Under the pieces are notes generated by a model, which searched no databases, was not told where the DNA came from, and was given only the letters and a program-made list of their open reading frames with translations. Both the position numbers and the translations under genes were made by a program. Shown piece after piece: positions 46,281-53,325 of a stretch of 53,325 bases of DNA. Source of the DNA: Allomuricauda sp. CAU 1633 (lineage in GTDB: Bacteria > Bacteroidota > Bacteroidia > Flavobacteriales > Flavobacteriaceae); the NCBI RefSeq assembly GCF_017313225.1, contig NZ_JAFLNE010000007.1, positions 94,693 to 148,017 of the forward strand, in the 5' to 3' direction. How positions within the stretch are numbered: position 1 is the stretch's first letter; every line of letters begins with the position of its first letter.

Positions 46281-46442
46281 TCAGCGCCAAACTCCCCAAA
46301 GGGCAATGGCCTCCACGGTCTTGGCTTTATGAAATCCCAAGCACAGGATAGCGCCCAGCACTTTTAAATCAATACCCTGATGCGAAAATGTCTTATCCTT
46401 TTCATCGTCTACTTGGCAATGCTTTTTCTCCTTGCTGTACAA
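46281..46442 (-). CDS. Possible 53-residue protein
   Basis: A TTG-started frame gives YSKEKKHCQVDDEKDKTFS followed by DLKVLGAILCLGFHKAKTVE and ends in IALWGVWR. The Cys, Trp and hydrophobic stretch could be a membrane-associated tail. The hairpin directly after its stop supports a real gene; no family is recognised and there is no ATG. Confidence 0.4.
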   Translation of the reverse strand: MYSKEKKHCQVDDEKDKTFSHQGIDLKVLGAILCLGFHKAKTVEAIALWGVWR

Positions 46443-46479
46443 TAAAATATATATTCCATATCAATTAAAAATATAATTC

Positions 46480-46596
46480 ATGTCAAAAGAAAAAGAAGGA
46501 AAGCCAAAGTCGGGAAAAACACCGCCCTCAAAAACCCCTAAAGAAAAAAAAGCGGCCAAATGGGCCAAGCGCAACGCCAAAAATAGGTCGGAATAG
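46480..46596 (+). CDS. Small lysine-rich protein
   Basis: The 38-residue frame starts MSKEKEGKPKSGKTPPSKTP and ends in KAAKWAKRNAKNRSE. Such short Lys/Ala-rich proteins recur in flavobacterial genomes without known function. It lies 31 bp before the cupin gene and may be the first gene of that transcript. Confidence 0.6.
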   Translation: MSKEKEGKPKSGKTPPSKTPKEKKAAKWAKRNAKNRSE

Positions 46597-46627
46597 CAGG
46601 AAGGGACCAATCTTAAATTATTTAATT

Positions 46628-46960
46628 ATGGAAAAGGGTGAGTTTGAGGAATCCAAGACATTTAACCTAGCCGATATACTGGAGTTCAATTCCAATGCCA
46701 TCGTGGTAAAAAACATAAGTGTCCAGAACAGCTGTATCATACAGGCATTCGCATTTGATTTTGGAAAGGTGTTGTCCCATAATGAATCCCCTTTTGTTCG
46801 GTTCATACATATCATTGAAGGAAAGGCAGAGTTGGTCATAAAAGGTAATTCCACTTTTATGCAGCGTGGGGATTCCATACTTATCCCTGCATACACTTCC
46901 AGTTCCATTGAAGCAAACCATAAGTTCAAAATGATCTGTACCACGATCCAAAATGAATGA
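46628..46960 (+). CDS. Small cupin protein, first of the D-amino-acid operon
   Basis: The 110 residues form a cupin barrel with IVVKNISVQNSCIIQAFAFD, HIIEGKAELVIKGNSTFMQR and GDSILIPAYTSSSIEANHKF. It is related to the cupins at 26,247 and 44,356. Its stop overlaps the next start as ATGA. It may bind a product of the operon and act as a sensor; no DNA-binding part is seen. Confidence 0.88.
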   Translation: MEKGEFEESKTFNLADILEFNSNAIVVKNISVQNSCIIQAFAFDFGKVLSHNESPFVRFIHIIEGKAELVIKGNSTFMQRGDSILIPAYTSSSIEANHKFKMICTTIQNE

Positions 46961-47220
46961 ACACTTTGACGAATTTAAAGATTCAAAAACAAGTGGGACC
47001 AAGAAGGAAGACCATGAAAAATAGATACAAAAAAGGAGATCTCGTTTTTGCCAAGGTTAGGCCCTGTGTCACACTTGTTGTGCGATTGTATGTCCGAAAG
47101 GTCTACTACTGTGCCATCCACAACGACCCTACCGCAAATGAACTGGTTTATTTCGATAGCGAGCTTAGACCGTATATAGGTACTCTATCTACTATTAAAG
47201 TTGAACAACTGACATTATGA
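46957..47220 (+). CDS. Small SH3-like protein (the separate C-terminal module of the fused cupin)
   Basis: The 87-residue product contains YKKGDLVFAKVRPCVTLVVR and KVYYCAIHNDPTANELVYFD, matching residues about 125-174 of the fused cupin at 26,247. The pattern G-D-x-V at the start and the strand run suggest a small SH3/KOW-like barrel. An alternative start is ATG at 47,014. It overlaps the cupin by 4 bp and the next gene by 4 bp. Confidence 0.8.
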   Translation: MNTLTNLKIQKQVGPRRKTMKNRYKKGDLVFAKVRPCVTLVVRLYVRKVYYCAIHNDPTANELVYFDSELRPYIGTLSTIKVEQLTL

Positions 47221-48296
47221 AAGAAAGCGCATTGGTTTATTGTGAAAGTGAATTTGGGAGCATAGACGGCAAAGTGGCCAATGGACTCATTAGGCAATCG
47301 GAAAAGTATGCCATTGTTGGGGTAGTGGACAGTACCAAAGCCGGACAAGATGCAGGAGAGTATCTTGATGGCGTTAAAAACACAATTCCAATTTTTAAGA
47401 GCATTGAAAGTGCATTGGAAGAATTGGGCAGGATCCCAAAATACTTTATCTATGGTATCGCACCACTCGCTTCGTTTTTAAGCAATGAACAAAGAGAGGT
47501 TATCTTTATGGCTATCAAAAATAGGATGAACATTGTTAATGGCCTTCCTGAATTTTTTAGCGATGACCCGCAATTTTCCAAGATGGCCCATGAATATGGA
47601 GTGGCCATCCAAGATGTGCGAAAGCCGCCCGCACGTGAAAACCTCCACAATTTTACTGGACATATCCAATACATAAAGGTTCCGATCGTAACGGTCATGG
47701 GAACTGATTGTGCGGTCGGCAAAAGAACCACTGCCTTGTTTTTGGTGGAGGCGCTTCGGAATGAAGGTTTGAATGCCGTTTTTGTCACCACTGGTCAAAC
47801 GGGCCTCCTCCAAGGTTCCGAATATGGGGTGGCAGTGGACGTACTGACCTCTGGGTTTGCCACGGGAGAAGTTGAGCATGCCATTCTGAATGCCTGTGAG
47901 AAAGAGGAACCCGATATCATTGTAGTGGAAGGTCAAGGGGCGTTGAGCCATCCCGCATTTACCTCTTCAAGCGCCATCCTTCGAGGTGCAATGCCCGATG
48001 CCATTATTTTACAACACCCCCCCAAGCGAAAAAGCTATTGTGATTATCCGAAAATTCCAATATTGGGGCTGGTAGGTGAGATCGAAATGATAGAGATGTT
48101 CTCCAAGGCCAGAATCATAGCTATTACCATTAATCATGAAAAGATGGACAATGCCGAAATAAGCCAATTCATTAAGCGATATGAATCCGAATTTAATTTG
48201 CCCGTCACAGATGTTTTGAAGTATGGGTGCGATAAATTGGTAAAAGCATTGCTCCGGACATTTCCGGAGCTTGCAAGGGAATCGGTATCCGTTTGA
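47217..48296 (+). CDS. DUF1611 protein (D-glutamate N-acetyltransferase DgcN-like)
   Basis: The 359-residue protein has an N-terminal Rossmann-like half and a P-loop-type C-terminal half: VTVMGTDCAVGKRTTALFLV (with a GxDxxVGK form), VFVTTGQTGLLQGSEYG, IIVVEGQGALSHPA and AIILQHPPKRKSYCDYPKIP. DUF1611 members include DgcN, described in D-glutamate catabolism as an N-acetyltransferase; other members are uncharacterised. Assignment to D-glutamate is by family only. It is the third gene of the overlapping operon, start ATGA at 47,217. Confidence 0.85.
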   Translation: MKESALVYCESEFGSIDGKVANGLIRQSEKYAIVGVVDSTKAGQDAGEYLDGVKNTIPIFKSIESALEELGRIPKYFIYGIAPLASFLSNEQREVIFMAIKNRMNIVNGLPEFFSDDPQFSKMAHEYGVAIQDVRKPPARENLHNFTGHIQYIKVPIVTVMGTDCAVGKRTTALFLVEALRNEGLNAVFVTTGQTGLLQGSEYGVAVDVLTSGFATGEVEHAILNACEKEEPDIIVVEGQGALSHPAFTSSSAILRGAMPDAIILQHPPKRKSYCDYPKIPILGLVGEIEMIEMFSKARIIAITINHEKMDNAEISQFIKRYESEFNLPVTDVLKYGCDKLVKALLRTFPELARESVSV

Positions 48297-49378
48297 ACCT
48301 TCCGAGAATAGATATCGATTCTGCGAAAATTGCACATAACGTCCAAAAATTGACAACACTATATGGTTCCAAGGGCATCAAGATAATAGGTGTAACCAAG
48401 GTCATTGGTGGAGATCCGACCATCGCTGGGATCTTGGTGGACAACGGCATCAAGATCCTTGCGGACTCCAGATTGGATAACATATTGAGAATGCGTAAAG
48501 CCGGTATAAGGGCACAGTACATGTTGCTGAGGTCTCCCGCACTCAGCCAAGTGGAGAAAGTGGTCACCCATGCCCATATCAGCTTGAATTCGGAACTCAT
48601 AGTGCTCAAGGAACTTTCAAAGCATGCCTTGAAAAATCATAGTATCCATGAAGTGATCCTAATGGTGGAACTTGGAGATCTGCGTGAAGGGATCATGCCT
48701 TCTGAAATGGAAGATATAGTACGGGAAGTGGTTGGCTTGAAAGGAATTGTTTTGGTGGGAATCGGCACAAACCTTGCCTGTTTTGGTGGAATAGCACCTG
48801 ACCCTGATAACATGGCCAAGCTATCCTCCATAGCTGTACATTTAGAAAACAAGTTCAATATTTGCCTGGACATTGTGTCCGGGGGGAACTCCGCAAACTA
48901 CCGTTGGTTCAAATCGTCAAAAAAACTGGGCCGAATTAACAGTTTGCGTTTGGGCGAATCCATTTTTCTGGGTAGGGAAGCACTTTGCAGGGAACCCATC
49001 CCTGGGCTTTTCACCGATATATTTACCCTTGTGACCGAGGTTATAGAGGCAAAACAAAAACCTTCCATGCCTTATGGTAAAGCCTATCAAAACATGAACG
49101 GTGAAATCCCCTGTTTTAAAGATATTGGATTAATGAGCAGGGCCATTTTGGGCATTGGCCAACAGGATGTTTTGGTTTCCGGAATTGTACCAAAACAAGA
49201 GGTAACCATTTTAGGGGCAAGTAGCGATCATATTGTGGTGGATAACAATAAGGCAAATTTAACAGTGGGGGATACCGTGACATTCGACCTTGACTACAAT
49301 GCCCTCTTGAGAGGGCTGAATTCTATACATATAACAAAAAACCATGTCAACTATCAAAAATGCCAAGAAGTATTGTGA
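48293..49378 (+). CDS. Alanine/ornithine racemase-like PLP enzyme
   Basis: The start is TTG at 48,293, overlapping the previous stop (TTGA). The 361-residue protein has a fold type III PLP barrel: IDIDSAKIAHNVQKL, the lysine in IIGVTKVIGGDP, MVELGDLREGI, GIGTNLACFGGIAPDP and the phosphate-site VSGGNSANYRW, then NSLRLGESIFLGR. This matches the family of alanine/ornithine racemases (YhfX-type). It would interconvert L- and D-amino acids. Substrate is not fixed by sequence. It overlaps the next gene by 35 bp. Confidence 0.88.
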   Translation: MNLPRIDIDSAKIAHNVQKLTTLYGSKGIKIIGVTKVIGGDPTIAGILVDNGIKILADSRLDNILRMRKAGIRAQYMLLRSPALSQVEKVVTHAHISLNSELIVLKELSKHALKNHSIHEVILMVELGDLREGIMPSEMEDIVREVVGLKGIVLVGIGTNLACFGGIAPDPDNMAKLSSIAVHLENKFNICLDIVSGGNSANYRWFKSSKKLGRINSLRLGESIFLGREALCREPIPGLFTDIFTLVTEVIEAKQKPSMPYGKAYQNMNGEIPCFKDIGLMSRAILGIGQQDVLVSGIVPKQEVTILGASSDHIVVDNNKANLTVGDTVTFDLDYNALLRGLNSIHITKNHVNYQKCQEVL

Positions 49379-50039
49379 AGCCGTGGAAGCCAAAGATGCC
49401 CGAAACAAGATCTTGGTCCCGACCATTCCGATCCGGGAAAATCACACCGCCCTTAAAAGTTTAAAAGCGACAGGTCTTGATTTGATTTTTGAACCTTCGT
49501 TCATGGATGATTATCAATATCTGGTCCGGGAGGATATGATCGAAAAAATAGCCCGAATAAGTCGAAAGTTGGGCGCACAGAACAAGATTCTGATCATTCG
49601 CTCCGCATGGAGGTCCTTTGAGCACCAACAACTACTTTGGGAAACCAAATTCATATCCTTTCAACGGATGCAAAGAATGTATCCTAAAAAACCTTCGGAT
49701 GAGATCGAAGAGATGGTCAGCCATTTTATTGCTCCGCCCCAAAAGTCAATGCATACCACAGGCGGTGCAATAGATGCATTGATCTATGATGCCGTTCAAG
49801 ATTGTGTCATGGACTTTGGAACGAATACTGGTCTGGAAATCAAGCTCTCAAAGCAATGTTACCCCTACCACCCGGGCATTGGCCCTGAAGCGAAGAAGAA
49901 TAGGGCGCTGTTGATCGGATTGTTTGAAGATGAAGATTTTGTGTGTGATCTGAAAGAATATTGGCATTTTGATTATGGCAATGTCATGTGGGCCATTGGA
50001 AAAGAAAAGGAATATGCCATGTATGGTACCATAACCTAA
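49344..50039 (+). CDS. D-Ala-D-Ala dipeptidase (VanX-like, M15D)
   Basis: The 231-residue protein is an M15-family zinc peptidase. The zinc motif KSMHTTGGAIDALIYD (SxHxxGxAxD) and the catalytic EYWHFDYGN (ExWH) are both complete, with IIRSAWRSFEHQQLLW upstream. It would split D-Ala-D-Ala or a similar D,D-dipeptide in the cytoplasm, as there is no signal peptide. It starts 35 bp inside the racemase gene and is followed by a terminator, so it ends the operon. Confidence 0.9.
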   Translation: MSTIKNAKKYCEAVEAKDARNKILVPTIPIRENHTALKSLKATGLDLIFEPSFMDDYQYLVREDMIEKIARISRKLGAQNKILIIRSAWRSFEHQQLLWETKFISFQRMQRMYPKKPSDEIEEMVSHFIAPPQKSMHTTGGAIDALIYDAVQDCVMDFGTNTGLEIKLSKQCYPYHPGIGPEAKKNRALLIGLFEDEDFVCDLKEYWHFDYGNVMWAIGKEKEYAMYGTIT

Positions 50040-50096
50040 ATTATGTCAGGATACACTAGGAAAATGGATGTGCTGGACAAGAATATATTCCACAAA

Positions 50097-50118
50097 AAAG
50101 AGGGCGAAAGCCCTCTTT
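50097..50118. terminator. Terminator of the D-amino-acid operon
   Basis: Stem aaagagggc / gccctcttt with a GAAA tetraloop, about 60 bp after the dipeptidase stop. Same GGGCGAAAGCCC core as the hairpin at 36,789. Confidence 0.85.
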
Positions 50119-50650
50119 ACGATTTATGGTATTAAGAAAAACGCATTAGCATCGGTGCAGTGTGCCTTCGATGGCTTTTCCAGCTCTCATGACGACTTAT
50201 CGGTCTGTCAATGCTCGGACTGTTTTCCTGGGGCACTTTCTTTTTCGGCTTCATAACTCTTTCTCTATTTATCTACCTGTGATGGGGGCAAAACGCTCCC
50301 TTATAAACACTTGGATGTAGCATGTAAAGATAGTCTAAGCTTTACATAAAAGGGATGGGTTTAACATGGCGCTAAGACAGATAAAATGGGTGATGTGGAC
50401 TATTTAATGGCCTAAGATTTTGAAATTGTCCCCGTACCGGCAAAGTGCTGTAAAGTCCATAATGCCAGATAATGATAAAACGCTCCCGAAACGCTTCGGA
50501 GGGGCTTAAAACACTCTTTGTTCCAGGAATGGTCTTTCGCCAAAGGCCAAATTCCCATAATCCCTTTTCTATCGGATTCACCTTTTCTTTCACAATTCTG
50601 GATTTTTTGGTTACCGGAATATGGGAAAGGGCCATGTACCAAGGCTTGAC

Positions 50651-50668
50651 ATAGTGTGATTTATGTAA
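50651..50668 (+). promoter_or_regulatory. Shared stress motif, copy d
   Basis: Reads ATAGTGTGATTTATGTAA, 68 bp upstream of the SPFH gene start. GTATAA follows at the offset seen in copy c. Confidence 0.65.
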
Positions 50669-50736
50669 GACCTTACCGATCAGGTATAACATATTGGGGA
50701 TGCTAAAACCCATCTTTGCAATTAAACACAATTATT

Positions 50737-51588
50737 ATGGATAATGACCCTTTGAGGGAGATAAAAAATGTACTGAAAAAAAGGCAATGGAGAGGTTTGA
50801 TCATCGGTGTTGCGTTAGTGGTGTTCCTTTTCCTATTTAAACCATGGGTACAGATCGGTGCAGGTGAAAGAGGTATTGTCCAGAATTTTGGAGCGGTACA
50901 GGACGTGGTATTGGATGAAGGGATCCACTTCAAAATACCCATAGTACAGACCGTGATCCCCATGGATGTAAAGATCCAAAAGATTATGACCGATGCCGCT
51001 TCCTCATCCTCTGATCTTCAGGATGTGGATTTGTCCGTTGCACTTAACTATCATATCATACCCGATAAAGCCAATTTGGTGTATCAGACCATCGGTGTGG
51101 AATTTAAGGAACGTATCATCGACCCAGCCATTCAAGAGGTCATGAAAGCGGTGTCGGCCAAGTATACCGCAGAGGAATTGATTACCAAAAGACCTTCGGT
51201 AAGCTCGGAAATGCAAGAAGCCCTTACTTCAAGATTGCTCGCATCAAACATATCGGTTGATGCCTTTTCGATCATCTCATTCAGTTTTTCCCAGACCTTT
51301 ACCGATGCCATAGAGGCAAAACAAACCGCTGAACAAAATGCATTGAAGGCCAAAAGGGACCTGGACAGGATAAAGGTCGAAGCCGAACAGACCATTGCTG
51401 CAGCAACAGCTGAAGCAGAGGCATTACGGCTACAAAAAATGAATATTTCACCCGACCTGATCGAACTCAGGAAAATAGAGGCAAACCTAAAGGCCATAGA
51501 AAAATGGAACGGGATCTTACCCCGGGTAACGGGTGCAGGCGCCATTCCATTTATAGGTGTGGGCGATGTTATCAAAACAGATAAATGA
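50737..51588 (+). CDS. Prohibitin-like SPFH protein
   Basis: The start at 50,737 (MDNDPLREIKNVLKKRQWRG) is preferred over a TTG at 50,716. The 283-residue protein has one membrane helix (LIIGVALVVFLFLFKPWVQI), an SPFH domain (GAGERGIVQNFGAVQDVVLD, EGIHFKIPIVQTVIPMDVK) and a long coiled coil with AKQTAEQNALKAKRDLDRIK. It belongs to the prohibitin side of the superfamily, so it is not a close copy of the protein at 43,435. It is under stress motif copy d. Confidence 0.9.
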   Translation: MDNDPLREIKNVLKKRQWRGLIIGVALVVFLFLFKPWVQIGAGERGIVQNFGAVQDVVLDEGIHFKIPIVQTVIPMDVKIQKIMTDAASSSSDLQDVDLSVALNYHIIPDKANLVYQTIGVEFKERIIDPAIQEVMKAVSAKYTAEELITKRPSVSSEMQEALTSRLLASNISVDAFSIISFSFSQTFTDAIEAKQTAEQNALKAKRDLDRIKVEAEQTIAAATAEAEALRLQKMNISPDLIELRKIEANLKAIEKWNGILPRVTGAGAIPFIGVGDVIKTDK

Positions 51589-51597
51589 TCCTCGGAT

Positions 51598-51825
51598 ATG
51601 AACATGGAGACCATGATTACAAAGTTCATTCTGATTCACTTCATAGTGGGATCCCTTAGAGGGTTTTATAGATACCTCATGATTGATAAACATCAATACA
51701 ACTATTATGACCCTTCCATGAAACTTATAGGGAAATTGGCTCATAATTTGTTATACGGCACCATCAATTCAACCACTTTTCTCATTTCGGTTTGTTTGTC
51801 CGTCCTGGCATTTTTAACGCTTTAG
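51598..51825 (+). CDS. Possible small membrane protein after the SPFH gene
   Basis: The 75-residue frame starts 9 bp after the SPFH stop. It has two hydrophobic segments (ITKFILIHFIVGSLRGFYRY and TTFLISVCLSVLAFLTL). No family is recognised. The close spacing suggests co-transcription and perhaps a partner of the SPFH protein. Confidence 0.45.
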   Translation: MNMETMITKFILIHFIVGSLRGFYRYLMIDKHQYNYYDPSMKLIGKLAHNLLYGTINSTTFLISVCLSVLAFLTL

Positions 51826-52077
51826 TTTGATGGATACATCCCTTTCAGAAGTGTTGGATTGACTTGGGTTTCTTGTATGGTCAGGATTTGAACATATACA
51901 AAGGCAACTTGGAAAGTGCCCGGAAACTAAATGTAAGAGGGAAGCAATGACCCGCCTTGACCGTGGAAGCTTATCAAAAGGACCTATATAGGTTTTTTCC
52001 CTGTTTTAGGGCCCGGATTGGTATAGGCACTGGGGCAAGGTCTTTTTTGATATGATGGAAAAAGGATTTTTGGAAAA
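51826..52077. other. Degraded sequence
   Basis: No intact gene. A fragment on the forward strand near 52,015-52,081 (WYRHWGKVFFDMMEKGFLEN, ending in a stop) looks like a C-terminal remnant of some protein. It has no start in frame. Confidence 0.35.
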
Positions 52078-52644
52078 TTGATATATCCGGTGTTCCTGAT
52101 GGTTGACCTCCATTTTTTTCGTTATCAAATACGCCTGCAACAACACAAAGCATTCCTGTTTCAATCCCGTTTCACACGCTATATGGGGTCGGTCCGGTAT
52201 TGGGCCCTGTCATCCCCTAATGATGGCACTCAGTATCTGGAGACGCTCTCCTATGGACATGCAAAATGGGAGCTGTCCCTTGGTACACTGCTAATCTTGC
52301 AATCCTATGGATTCGTATAGTATCTTGGAAACCTGACCAATATGCGGTTTTTTCATAGTGCACTTGACGACAGCTACCTATTTGCCCGTCTAGTTCTGGT
52401 TCTTTTGGTCTTTGCCATTTTCATTTGTTTGAGAAACTTGCTGAACCAAAAAATTTTCCTTGATATTGGCCGGAATACATTGTCCATTTATGTTCTCCAT
52501 GCCATGGTCCTTTATGGTAGTATGACGGGTTATGGCCTGAGCAGATATTACCATCACTCCCTCTCCCTTTTGCATGTTGTCCTTGGGGCTGTTTTTTTCT
52601 CACTGCTATTTGCTCCATTGTTCTATTGGCCAACAAGAAATTAG
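52078..52644 (+). pseudogene. Decayed acyltransferase-3-like membrane protein
   Basis: The right part (52,342-52,644) is an open 100-residue frame with FLDIGRNTLSIYVLHAMVLY and FFSLLFAPLFYWPT, typical of the end of an acyltransferase-3 or related membrane acetyltransferase. The left part (52,078-52,320) has FFRYQIRLQQHKAFLFQSRF, similar to early helices of such proteins, but in a separate frame. The middle of the gene is missing, so this is a deleted remnant. Confidence 0.45.
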
Positions 52645-53119
52645 TGCAACTTTTCAGCTAAAGACAATCACTTGGGCCGTAGGGACCAATAGTGCTTCTA
52701 GTGTGATTTATTCCTTTTCTGAAAGCTGCCAAGATCCCAATTGATGGCGTTTATATTTCGCCTTCCGTTTGTGATGTACGGATACAAATGTCTTCTTCAT
52801 TAAAACGTAAAAGCAACAGATACGGCCCCACGGTCAAACTGTCAAATGAATTATTGATACTATAGGATTTGAAAATATACTATATTGATAGAATGTGATA
52901 TAGGTTTAAACTTTGACGGTGTAAGTTTGCCTTGCGCCGTTCGAACGTTGTCTTTGCCCTACAATCCAACCCCGAAAGATAAGCCCGAAAACGATTTGTC
53001 GGACAAGGGACAACATAATACCGTTCCATAGGTCAGATTTGGAATCGCCTTGGGCCAAGCATCCTTATTCCCCAGTATTTTTTTAGGTTCATTTAATGGG
53101 TTTGGTTGCTGACCCAAGC
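52645..53119. other. Spacer without recognised genes
   Basis: About 475 bp. A partial stress-motif match (TAGTGTGATTTATT) at 52,699-52,712 has no gene downstream. Nothing else is recognised. Confidence 0.4.
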
Positions 53120-53221
53120 TCATAATCGAATTTTAAACCCGCCGTTGACCACAAAACCCTCCATGGGTGCGTAGATGTCCAAAAACTGGGGATTGGATAT
53201 GTTGTAGATACCCCAAAAATT
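53120..53221 (-). pseudogene. C-terminal end of a TonB-dependent receptor, interrupted
   Basis: On the reverse strand the last about 32 codons read FWGIYNISNPQFLDIYAPME and GFVVNGGFKIRL then stop at 53,120-53,122. This is the typical final strand pair of an outer membrane TonB-dependent receptor. The homologous reading stops where the IS3-like sequence starts. The rest of the receptor may lie beyond the IS element or be deleted. Confidence 0.7.
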
Positions 53222-53325
53222 AGGGCAGTAAGTTTAATCATTAAATTTACTGAATATGACACGAAGAAAATTCACCCCGAAGTTCAAGACCAAGGTGGTC
53301 CTTGAAGCCTTGAAAGAGCGGCATA
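53222..53325 (+). mobile_element. Left end of an IS3-family insertion sequence
   Basis: The sequence from about 53,222 contains a short inverted repeat (agtaagtttaat / attaaatttact), and then the start of the IS3-type orfA. The element continues past the window. The exact left terminal repeat cannot be set. Confidence 0.6.
53256..53325 (+). CDS. IS3-family transposase OrfA (partial, runs off the right edge)
   Basis: The 23 visible residues begin MTRRKFTPKFKTKVVLEALK, a very characteristic start of the helix-turn-helix OrfA of IS3/IS911 elements. OrfB would follow outside the window, usually after a programmed frameshift. Confidence 0.9.
   Translation, partial: MTRRKFTPKFKTKVVLEALKERH

Larger units (their letters stand above)
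50040..50736. other. Spacer between the D-amino-acid operon and the SPFH gene
   Basis: It contains the terminator at 50,097-50,118 and stress motif copy d (50,651-50,668). An open reverse frame (50,372-50,731) is not recognisable and lies over the motif. No gene is claimed. Confidence 0.5.

Noticed and set aside
50372..50731. 119-codon reverse frame in the spacer before the SPFH gene
   Set aside because: No family is recognised and it overlaps the stress motif and probable promoter of the opposite gene.
1..53325. CRISPR arrays and rRNA genes
   Set aside because: No regularly spaced short direct repeats and no rRNA-like sequence were seen on either strand.

Overview
The window looks like chromosomal DNA of a marine member of the Flavobacteriaceae (Bacteroidota). 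This rests on the AT-rich genes with no clear Shine-Dalgarno sites, an OmpA-like protein with calcium-binding TSP3 repeats, a very large secreted Ig-like repeat protein, a DUF5916 barrel protein, a DHCW-type cupin, lmo0937 and BON stress proteins and a TonB receptor tail. The genus cannot be fixed from the sequence alone.

Layout. (1) 1-19.7 kb is ordinary chromosome: a >1460-residue surface repeat protein running off the left edge, an OmpA-family protein, a YegP-like protein, the proline operon proC-proB-proA, a GNAT / bS21-paralogue / small-protein cluster, a Tat-dependent molybdopterin oxidoreductase without its iron-sulfur partner, a serine hydrolase-GNAT-CPBP protease operon, a cupin and a DUF5916 protein. 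(2) At 19,727-19,749 lies the last 23 bases of a tRNA-Asp gene, beside its terminator but without the rest of the tRNA. This is what an attachment site of an integrated element looks like, and the gene content changes here. (3) 19.7-23.5 kb carries a class II Fic protein and a three-gene HipBST-like kinase toxin-antitoxin operon, whose promoter has three palindromic operators spaced exactly 40 bp apart.

(4) 24-45.5 kb is a dense stress-hardening cluster: an unusual aconitase, Dps, two BON proteins, a SHOCT protein, a lmo0937 micro-membrane protein, a coiled-coil lipoprotein, a Ca2+/H+ antiporter, a lipid desaturase (apparently frameshifted at its N terminus), a CFA-synthase-like methyltransferase, and a carbohydrate group (GH130, a GT4 fused to a six-hairpin domain, a GH100-like hydrolase, a second GT4, a PIG-L deacetylase and an SPFH protein), plus an AraC regulator. 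(5) 46.6-50.0 kb is a tight five-gene operon: cupin, SH3-like small protein, DUF1611 protein, alanine/ornithine-racemase-like PLP enzyme and VanX-type D-Ala-D-Ala dipeptidase, suggesting D-amino-acid or cell-wall dipeptide metabolism. (6) 50.7 kb to the end holds a second SPFH protein, a small membrane protein, a decayed acyltransferase, the tail of a TonB-dependent receptor and the start of an IS3-family element.

A near-identical sequence of about 17 bp (ATGTGTGAWTYATGYAA) sits 68-95 bp upstream of four unlinked stress genes, and three related small cupins are spread over 20 kb. Both suggest that regions 4-6 act as one co-regulated cluster, probably acquired as an island.
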